DNA of 64,000 bases from an uncultured Legionellales bacterium (GTDB taxonomy: Bacteria > Pseudomonadota > Gammaproteobacteria > UBA1113): positions 1 to 64,000 of the forward strand of contig CAMFJL010000008.1 in assembly GCA_945957175.1 (NCBI GenBank), given 5' to 3'. Numbering within the stretch: the first letter of the stretch is position 1; each line of letters starts with the position of its first letter. The position numbers were made by a program, and so were the translations under genes. The notes under the pieces are model-generated. The model did not search any database, was not told the origin of the DNA, and saw nothing but the letters and a program-made list of their open reading frames with translations. Positions 58,401 to 64,000 of the stretch are shown here, piece after piece.

Positions 58401-58650
58401 ACGCAATGCCTTCATCACTTGACAAATGATACTGATGCATAAATGCGTCAATGCCACCTTTCTGTAAGCGTTTAGCACGTACTTTTTCAACGAACGCGTG
58501 AGCACGCTTCTCAATACGCTTAGCACTTTCTTGAGGAAAATGCGCATAGCTTAACAATGGTGCTAAAACTTCCGCTTCATCGGCTCGATACATTGCGGTT
58601 AATTTAGCACGCAGCGGCGATTCAACTGGGATTTCTCCAAGAAATGTCAT
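55489..58650 (-). CDS. putA: Bifunctional proline dehydrogenase / P5C dehydrogenase
   Basis: Oxidises proline to glutamate in two steps and passes electrons to the quinone pool and NAD. The 1053-residue protein has an N-terminal helical domain, the FAD barrel (about 180-470, KLSALYPRYEW, VRLVKGAYWDAEIK), and the aldehyde dehydrogenase domain (about 560-1000) with VMFTGSTDTAKSIN, the glutamate in FIAETGGQNAMIV and the cysteine in GSAGQRCSALR. It lacks the ribbon-helix-helix DNA-binding domain of E. coli PutA (about 1320 residues), so it should not repress its own gene. It lies downstream of the type I secretion operon. Confidence 0.95.
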   Translation of the reverse strand: MTFLGEIPVESPLRAKLTAMYRADEAEVLAPLLSYAHFPQESAKRIEKRAHAFVEKVRAKRLQKGGIDAFMHQYHLSSDEGIALMCLAEALLRIPDIATQDKLIRDKLTIADWQSYAGKSESFFVNAATWGLMLTGKVYKWHEHASKKTLMSALKKFAVKQGEPVIRQAVAYAMKILGKQFVMGQTIQEALKRAENQEAQGYRFSYDMLGESAKTAKDAERYFEAYKQAIHAIGKAANQQGVIQGPGISIKLSALYPRYEWAKHALVMSSLVPRLTELVLLAKQYQIHIAIDAEEAERFDIWLDVFAAVYQQPMLDGWSGFGLAIQAYQKRAFYVIDWLAALVDEYKRPIMVRLVKGAYWDAEIKASQERGLVNYPVFTRRASTDVSYLACARKILSYGSRFYPQFATHNAYSASAILELVEDRRDFEFQCLHGMGDTLYDEIVGRDKLNIPCRVYAPVGTHEDLLSYLVRRLLENGANSSFVNRIVDANEPIEALIQNPVEKIAMLAEKPHPKIPLPADIFGAERKNSPGVDLTDISVLRSLKEGFDRVADISWTAAPIVGGVVSAGETEIVYAPFDKARVVGHVIQANADDVEVALTKAYQAKHDWAQASIKTRADCLRRAADLLIAHTYDFTALAILEAGKTVQDAVAELREAIDFCRYYAEQAETVLQVEALPGPTGELNQLSYHGRGVIVCISPWNFPLAIFMGQVVAALVAGNPVIAKPAEQTPLIAALAVTLLHQAGIPADVLHLLPGRGEVVGAALVADPRVAGVMFTGSTDTAKSINQSLANRSGGIIPFIAETGGQNAMIVDSSALPEQVVSDVITSAFGSAGQRCSALRILFIQDDVADKVLTMLQGAMAELTVGDPRLLLTDVGPVIDADALAMLDDHKARMQAEAKLIYQCELSPEQRHAGHFFGPMAYEIQDLSVLTREVFGPCLHVIRYAAKDLPQIVKAINATGYGLTFGIHSRIENTVDYLLNEVRVGNVYVNRSIIGAVVGVQPFGGEGLSGTGPKAGGPNYLRRLCCEKSISINTTASGGNASLMSLSEDASRT

Positions 58651-58762
58651 GGAATACCTCTTTTTTGATTACGTGTCACTGCGGAAACTTTGAGTCTCCT
58701 TGACTTTGCTATAGCCGAGGTCCTTTGCAACAAAGCCGGGCGCAAAAAGGCGAGGAGTATAA

Positions 58763-60019
58763 TTATCGCTCACGTAATGCGCTTTGCTTTGCTTTGATAA
58801 TGGGTTTGAGCAAATAACTTAATACTGAACGTTTACCCGTCAATACATCCACCGTACACACCATACCAGGAATAATCGGCAACGGCTTGCCCGTTGCATC
58901 CTTCAAATGGTTGGTCTGTGTCTGCACTAAAATACGATAGAACGTTTGGCTTTGTCCTGGTGGTGCTGTGCTGTCTGCCGAACCCGGCGCCTCGGTGATC
59001 GTATCTGCACTGATGTATTTCACCGTACCATGAAGTCCGCCATAGATAGAAGAATCATACGCCGTAAATTTCACCAAAGCACCTTGGCCTGGATGGATAA
59101 ATGCGATGTCTTGTGGTCTGATTTTAGCTTCAATTAATAATTTATCGCCAATAGGAACAACCGTCATCACACTCTCGCCAGGCTTAACAACGCCACCGAT
59201 GGTTGAAATCGTAATATTATTCACAATACCATTTACGGGTGAGCGCAACGTGGTTCGCTTCAGTTTATCATGCAAGGCCACCATGGTATCTCGCACCTGA
59301 TCTAACTGCGCTTCTTGCGTATTATATAAATCGTGTGCTTTTGACTGAAAGTCTTCATATGCTTGATTGATTTTACCTTTCGCATCATTCATACCACTTT
59401 CTGTACGCAATAAGTCTAACGTAGACATCAGCCCTTCAGCCACCATAGGCTTGGTAATGTTATATTGTTGCTTAGCAAGCACATAATTTTGTTTGGCGGT
59501 ATCAAGTGTTGCCGCTAACTGTTGCTGGTGCTGTATAAATAAATTTTCTTCAATCGCAACAAGCCCAGGTGCTTCTTTTTTAACATCTTCAGGGAATACA
59601 ACAACATTTGCACCAGACTGTTCTGCAAGTAATCTTGCATTACTTGCCAACAGGCTATAGTATTTAATCCTCGCCGTTTGATAATCAGCCAGGAATTGAC
59701 TGCTATCCATCTTGGCTAACACTTGATTCTTTTTAACAACATCGCCTTCCTTAACGTAAATTGCAGTTAAAATACCACCTTCAAGATTTTGAATTTCTTG
59801 AATCTTCATAGAAGGAATGACTTTACCCTGGCCTGTTGCCACTTCATCTAAAATAGCAAATTTAGCCCAAATAAGTGCGAGAACAATTAAGCCAAAAAAA
59901 GCATACAAAAATGCTTTTGTTGACAATGATACTTCAATAAAATGTGCACGCTTAGACTCTTCCAATAAATGGACATCTTGCTTTTCAATACGTTCTTGTG
60001 AATCTTTTTTAGGTAACAT
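58763..60019 (-). CDS. HlyD-family type I secretion membrane fusion protein
   Basis: Periplasmic adaptor that links the ABC exporter to the outer-membrane channel. The protein has about 418 residues. A cytoplasmic N terminus is followed by one membrane helix (AFLYAFFGLIVLALIWAKF, about 34-52), then a lipoyl half (GKVIPSMKIQEIQNLEGGIL, KEGDVVKKNQVLAKMD), a long coiled-coil hairpin (about 110-265) and a C-terminal barrel (RSPVNGIVNNITISTIGGVVKPGE given by its ends RSPVNGI and GGVVKPGE). The ATG overlaps the exporter's TGA by one base. It resembles Legionella LssD. Confidence 0.93.
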   Translation of the reverse strand: MLPKKDSQERIEKQDVHLLEESKRAHFIEVSLSTKAFLYAFFGLIVLALIWAKFAILDEVATGQGKVIPSMKIQEIQNLEGGILTAIYVKEGDVVKKNQVLAKMDSSQFLADYQTARIKYYSLLASNARLLAEQSGANVVVFPEDVKKEAPGLVAIEENLFIQHQQQLAATLDTAKQNYVLAKQQYNITKPMVAEGLMSTLDLLRTESGMNDAKGKINQAYEDFQSKAHDLYNTQEAQLDQVRDTMVALHDKLKRTTLRSPVNGIVNNITISTIGGVVKPGESVMTVVPIGDKLLIEAKIRPQDIAFIHPGQGALVKFTAYDSSIYGGLHGTVKYISADTITEAPGSADSTAPPGQSQTFYRILVQTQTNHLKDATGKPLPIIPGMVCTVDVLTGKRSVLSYLLKPIIKAKQSALRER

Positions 60020-62364
60020 CAACGACCCTCTTGCGCAGTAGCTTTACCTGCATCCTTATTTAAATGGCGTAGTGCATCCAATACTTGCTCTTTAGGCCCA
60101 TCTGCAACTATTTTACCATTTTGTAACACGATTAATCTATCCACTAACGACAGCATTGTCATTTTATGGGTAACTAATATAACTGTTTTATCTTTTGCAT
60201 AACCCTGCATATTCGATAGAAATATATTTTCAGCACTATTGTCCATACAACTGGTTGGCTCATCAAATAACAATAATGAAGGATTATTCAACAAGGCCCG
60301 GGCGACTGTAATTGCTTGCGCTTGACCACCAGAAATACCTTTGGCACTTTCACCGATTGGCATATCATATCCTGCTGGATGTTTATGCACAAACCTATCG
60401 GTGCCGGAAAGTTTGGCGCAACGTAAAATTTCAGCATCATCCGCCCACGGGGCTTTCATTGCAATATTCTCACGCACCGTACCAAAAAATAATTTAGGTT
60501 CCTGACCGACATAACCAATGTAACGCCTTAAATCGGCCGGATCAATTTGACTGATATCAGTGCCATCTAAACGAATAGCACCTGAAGTTGGCTGGAAGAA
60601 ACCTAAAAGTAGCTTAACTAGTGTGGTTTTACCTGCACCCATGCTACCAATAATGCCTACTTTTTCACCTGCCTTAATTTTAAAACTCAAGTTTTGATAG
60701 AGTGCAATTGGCTGCCCCGGATAGCGGAAGCTCACATCTTCAAATTCAATATCACCTTCAAATTTATTGCGGTGTAAGAATTGCTGGTTTTTAGGTCTAT
60801 CTAACGGTGATTCCATCACATCATTCAAGGCCTTAAGTGAACATTTGGTCAGCTGAAACCTTGTCAAAAGCCCTGTCACTTGGCTTAATGGCGCCATCAC
60901 GCGGCCCACCAAAAGTGTACAGGCAACCAACGCACCTACCGTTAAATATTTAGCCTCAATTTCATAAACACCCAAAATAACCATGACAACGGTCACAAGA
61001 TAGGTCACCGTTGCACAAAAGTTAAGTGCCAAGGTTGAATAAAAACGTGAAGCCATACCGGCCTTGGCCGTAATACCGACATATTGTTCCCAACGTTTTA
61101 ATAAAGAACCCTCAGCAATAGAGCTCTTAACAACCTCAAGATTGTGCAAGGCCTCTATCACAATAGCATTCTTTTGCGCACCGCCCACAAATGAACGAGC
61201 AACTTCACGATTCATAGGAATGCTTAATAACCATGCCGCACCAACCACGATAGGGATCGCTATCAGTGGCACAAGCACTAATATACCACCGATAAGACCA
61301 ATGACAACCAAAAAGAGTAGCACAAAAGGTAAATCCACCAGTGCAGTCATACTGGCGGAGGTAAAGAAATCTCGAATATTTTCAAAATCTCGAATATGAC
61401 TTGCACGAACACCTGCTGATTGCGCTTGGGAACTCATACGAATACCCAATACTTGCTCGAATAAGGTGCTTGCAAGAATAGCATCGACCTTCTTACCCGC
61501 TAAATCAATGAGAAAGCCTCTCAGCGTTCGCATGATAAAATCAAAACCAATGATAACAAGGATACCGATAGCTAATACCCACAATGTTTCTGTTGCATTA
61601 TTCGGCACAACCCTATCATACACTGCCATGATAAAAAATGGCGACGCTAATGCAAACAAGTTAACCAGCATAGAAGCCATGATCACTTGTGTATAATATT
61701 GCTTAAACGCCCAAAGTGTACCCCAAAACCAGTTGTGTTTACGCGTAACGACTTGCTCTTCTTCGGCACGTTTTTCGAAATCAAATTCTCTTTGCACAAA
61801 TAACGCATAGCCAGAATAATCTTGAATCAAGTCTTCTTCGCTGATTTCTTGCTCGCCGATACCTGCTTCTGGTACAACAATTAGATAACGCTTATCTGGT
61901 AATCTTCGAAGTAAAATGACTGCCTGACCTTCACGTAAAATCAGTACGGCAGGTAATAATGCATTAGCCATTGTCGGGATATCGCGTTTTAGCAATTTAG
62001 CATTTAAGCCAGCACGCGAGGCGGCGCGAATAAATAGCTCTGGCGTGAGTTTATCAGCGATTGGCAGACCTGCCGACAGCGATTCAGCTGAGAATGGACG
62101 GTTTTTAATCTGAGTAAGCATGACAAGACATTCGAGCAACGGATCAAAGTGACGTTGTTCTAGCGTTGTTGTAAATGGCAACGCCACATCAGGATCAACA
62201 ATATCACCCTGGGCAGATGCGGTTGAAGTACTTCCTGTCTGCGGCGCCTCGCCCGTCGCAGAAGAAGTCGCATGCGTTGCGTCGGCTGGCGCTTTTCCAG
62301 CGTTAGGCCCGTGAGCGCTAGCTTCGCTAGCCTCACGCTTGTCATCAGGTGGCAAATCCATCAA
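60019..62364 (-). CDS. Type I secretion ABC exporter, LssB/LapB-like
   Basis: Inner-membrane exporter of 781 residues. After a charged low-complexity N terminus (1-65), a C39-like domain (about 70-190) lacks the catalytic cysteine, as in exporters of non-cleaved RTX substrates. Five or six helices follow (about 220-480), then the ATPase domain: Walker A GSMGAGKTTLVKLLLG, signature KGISGGQAQAITVARALL, Walker B LLLFDEPTS and the H loop VTHKM. ATP binding and hydrolysis residues look complete. No RTX-type substrate gene lies in the window. Confidence 0.93.
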   Translation of the reverse strand: MMDLPPDDKREASEASAHGPNAGKAPADATHATSSATGEAPQTGSTSTASAQGDIVDPDVALPFTTTLEQRHFDPLLECLVMLTQIKNRPFSAESLSAGLPIADKLTPELFIRAASRAGLNAKLLKRDIPTMANALLPAVLILREGQAVILLRRLPDKRYLIVVPEAGIGEQEISEEDLIQDYSGYALFVQREFDFEKRAEEEQVVTRKHNWFWGTLWAFKQYYTQVIMASMLVNLFALASPFFIMAVYDRVVPNNATETLWVLAIGILVIIGFDFIMRTLRGFLIDLAGKKVDAILASTLFEQVLGIRMSSQAQSAGVRASHIRDFENIRDFFTSASMTALVDLPFVLLFLVVIGLIGGILVLVPLIAIPIVVGAAWLLSIPMNREVARSFVGGAQKNAIVIEALHNLEVVKSSIAEGSLLKRWEQYVGITAKAGMASRFYSTLALNFCATVTYLVTVVMVILGVYEIEAKYLTVGALVACTLLVGRVMAPLSQVTGLLTRFQLTKCSLKALNDVMESPLDRPKNQQFLHRNKFEGDIEFEDVSFRYPGQPIALYQNLSFKIKAGEKVGIIGSMGAGKTTLVKLLLGFFQPTSGAIRLDGTDISQIDPADLRRYIGYVGQEPKLFFGTVRENIAMKAPWADDAEILRCAKLSGTDRFVHKHPAGYDMPIGESAKGISGGQAQAITVARALLNNPSLLLFDEPTSCMDNSAENIFLSNMQGYAKDKTVILVTHKMTMLSLVDRLIVLQNGKIVADGPKEQVLDALRHLNKDAGKATAQEGR

Positions 62365-62406
62365 TACACTATCCTCTTAACAAAACGACGAGTCATAATG
62401 ACAAGT

Positions 62407-64000
62407 TTAGTTGATATTAGGCAGATGAACAGTCGGTGCCGGCACATTACTACCGATTTGTGGGACTGTCTGTGCATGCACCTCACCTGGCATAATGGGC
62501 GGTGTAAGCGGCCTTCTTGCAAACACATTCTGCTCTGGATCCATGATAGTACCAGCCAATGCGCCTATGCTTGCTAACAGTTGATAACGGGCACTCATAG
62601 CATCATAAGTCCCATTAACCACGGCAACCTGGGCATCGTAATATTCAGACTGTGCGTTTAACATATCCCACAAGGTTCGTTGTCCTAATTGAAACTGCTT
62701 AATATAAGCTTGCCACACATTATAGCTTTGTTTTTCATGTATGGTTAAATTGCGGATTTGATCTAGCTTAGAAAGGAGTGTATTCCAAGCCTGCGCAATG
62801 GCAAATCCAACATCACGTTGCGTCACACGTGCTTGATCAATGGCTGCAGTCACGCGATAGTTAGCGGCTGCAACCGCAGCGCGATCGCTTCCCCCTTTAA
62901 AGACATTATAATTAGCACGAACCATGGCAGATGATTCTTGGTCAGCCCCAGGCACTCCGGCTAAATTATCATCATAATGCTTAGTCAAATTAAGGGTAAC
63001 AGTAGGATAGAAATTTGATTTTGCGACGCCAACCGCAGCTTGTGCAGCCGCTACTTGGGCTAAACTGCCTTGAATATTGGGACTCATAGCCATCCCCAAG
63101 GTCTGTGCTTGTACCAATGATCCCGGCAAGTGCAACGGCACTAATGGCTTTTGCATATTCACAGTAGGATAGACACCCACGATCTTCATATAGGTATCAT
63201 TGGCTGTTGCCAAATCCCCTTCACTTTGAGTAACCTGGGCTTGGGCCTGTGCCAATCGTCCCTGTGCTAGCTCTACATCTGATTTCGTACCCGCGCCTGC
63301 TTGAAAACGTCTGACAATTTTACTTAAAAGTATCGCATGGGCTTGAGCATCATAAGTATAAACTTCAACAAGCTGGCGCTGCCTTAATACACTTAAATAA
63401 GCATCTGCTGCATCAAAGCTCAAGAGTTCCTTGGCTTGTGCTAATTGATACGCGCTAACCTCGTAATTCGCACTGGCTTGACGGATAGTATTAGTGACAT
63501 TGCCTCCATCAAATAAAAGCTGCTGCATCAATGCTTGGCTTTCTTTACGTGTCAGATTGATATCGCCCAGACCTGCCGCGCGCGTACCTGGGTTGTTACT
63601 GTTTTCAGGTCCAATACCTGCATTCACATCCAGTGAAGGTAAAAGACCGCCTTTGGCTTGTTCAATATCTTCTTGCGCCGCCAATTGTTCGGCAAAATTT
63701 TGTAAAATTTGGGGGTGCGTTTCCAAGGTCTGTCTGATCGCTGCAGAGATATTTGTACGGCCTGGATCAGGGTTTGACAGCATAAGCGGAATCGATGACG
63801 AACCCGCAGACGGATTAGGCTGATCGATGCGCCATGCAAGCTCTTGAGCCGAAACTGCATTCGTTTTTATCGCATCGATAGCTTTTTTTGACACGACCGG
63901 TACCGTTGTACCGGGTAGCAAACCCGTTGATGCTGATGCTGGCACAGCGATGACGGCACCACCGACTGCGGCTGTATCCGTTGTATCGACTGGCGTCGCC
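62407..64000 (-). CDS. TolC-family outer-membrane efflux protein, 5' end outside the window
   Basis: The frame stays open to the window edge (codons at 63946-63999 contain no stop), so the gene is truncated here and the true start with the signal peptide lies beyond 64000. At least 530 residues are visible. Two repeated TolC domains are seen, including ISAAIRQTLETHPQILQNFAEQ in the first helix and the KSNFYPTVTLNLTKHYDDN second-half counterpart, with heptad-rich helices. The C-terminal tail has the LLASIGALAG motif of the AggC/LapE group and then a Pro-rich end. First gene of the type I secretion operon; 42 bases separate it from the exporter. Confidence 0.92.
   Translation of the reverse strand, partial: ATPVDTTDTAAVGGAVIAVPASASTGLLPGTTVPVVSKKAIDAIKTNAVSAQELAWRIDQPNPSAGSSSIPLMLSNPDPGRTNISAAIRQTLETHPQILQNFAEQLAAQEDIEQAKGGLLPSLDVNAGIGPENSNNPGTRAAGLGDINLTRKESQALMQQLLFDGGNVTNTIRQASANYEVSAYQLAQAKELLSFDAADAYLSVLRQRQLVEVYTYDAQAHAILLSKIVRRFQAGAGTKSDVELAQGRLAQAQAQVTQSEGDLATANDTYMKIVGVYPTVNMQKPLVPLHLPGSLVQAQTLGMAMSPNIQGSLAQVAAAQAAVGVAKSNFYPTVTLNLTKHYDDNLAGVPGADQESSAMVRANYNVFKGGSDRAAVAAANYRVTAAIDQARVTQRDVGFAIAQAWNTLLSKLDQIRNLTIHEKQSYNVWQAYIKQFQLGQRTLWDMLNAQSEYYDAQVAVVNGTYDAMSARYQLLASIGALAGTIMDPEQNVFARRPLTPPIMPGEVHAQTVPQIGSNVPAPTVHLPNIN

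Noticed and set aside
58680-58760. A further copy of the dispersed repeat between putA and the HlyD-like gene
   Set aside because: GCCGAGGTCCTTTGCAA resembles part of copy H, but the first hairpin and GGGCATTTTTTG end are missing, so the match is too weak.
1-64000. CRISPR array
   Set aside because: The recurring hairpin element is dispersed, not regularly spaced, and no cas genes are present.

Overview
The window reads as chromosome from a gammaproteobacterium of moderate GC content, most likely in the order Legionellales (the Legionella / Coxiella / Aquicella / Berkiella side). The placement is inference from gene content and order: tpiA-secG-tRNA-Leu-nuoA-N, gpmI-envC-ctpA, an LbtU-like outer-membrane protein, an RT0821/Lpp0805-type glycine-zipper lipoprotein, an LssB/LssD-like type I secretion operon, and scattered effector-like orphan proteins. 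No rRNA, phage, transposase or CRISPR was seen.

Layout. 1-3.5 kb: tyrS, an M23 murein endopeptidase and erpA. 3.5-6.1 kb (minus): a YceI - cytochrome b561 - YceI - small Cys-containing secreted protein operon. 6.2-11.3 kb (plus): dedA, hemJ, a 54-residue rubredoxin gene, hemL, a YfcH-like epimerase and an APC permease, tightly spaced. 11.4-19 kb (mostly minus): an orphan protein, a DksA with a long histone-H1-like N-terminal tail, prfA-prmC, an LbtU-like porin and a HAD-like orphan. 19-23 kb (plus): RNase T, a two-component pair and an S24-type regulator; between the last two, on the minus strand, is a well-formed candidate sRNA gene. 23-39.3 kb (minus): tpiA-secG-tRNA-Leu(GAG)-nuoABCDEFGHIJKLMN, a complete 14-subunit complex I operon. 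39.5-43.6 kb (plus): gpmI-envC-ctpA. 43.6-50.9 kb: two effector-like orphans, a CDF metal exporter, radA, the glycine-zipper lipoprotein and an LplT-like MFS protein. 51-58.7 kb: tkt-gap, an MFS transporter and putA. 58.8-64 kb (minus): a type I secretion operon (TolC-like outer-membrane protein cut by the window edge, ABC exporter, HlyD-type adaptor).

How it works together: the core metabolic genes describe an aerobic, amino-acid-using cell (PutA, APC and MFS carriers, complex I, haem synthesis) with lower glycolysis (tpiA, gpmI, gap, tkt). EnvC, MepM and CtpA handle cell-wall remodelling.

Three points stand out. (1) A dispersed intergenic repeat, with about ten core or partial copies, has a three-hairpin core and long inverted terminal arms. 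Every core copy lies in the same orientation, and two copies sit inside the nuo operon. (2) A candidate sRNA of about 135 nt at 21883-22017 (minus) has a consensus promoter, three consecutive hairpins and a U8 terminator. Its -35 region shares a 14-nt string with the promoter of the HAD-like orphan. (3) DksA carries a 220-residue Lys/Ala/Pro tail with five 14-residue repeats. The orphan proteins look like secreted-effector candidates, but nothing in the window proves it.
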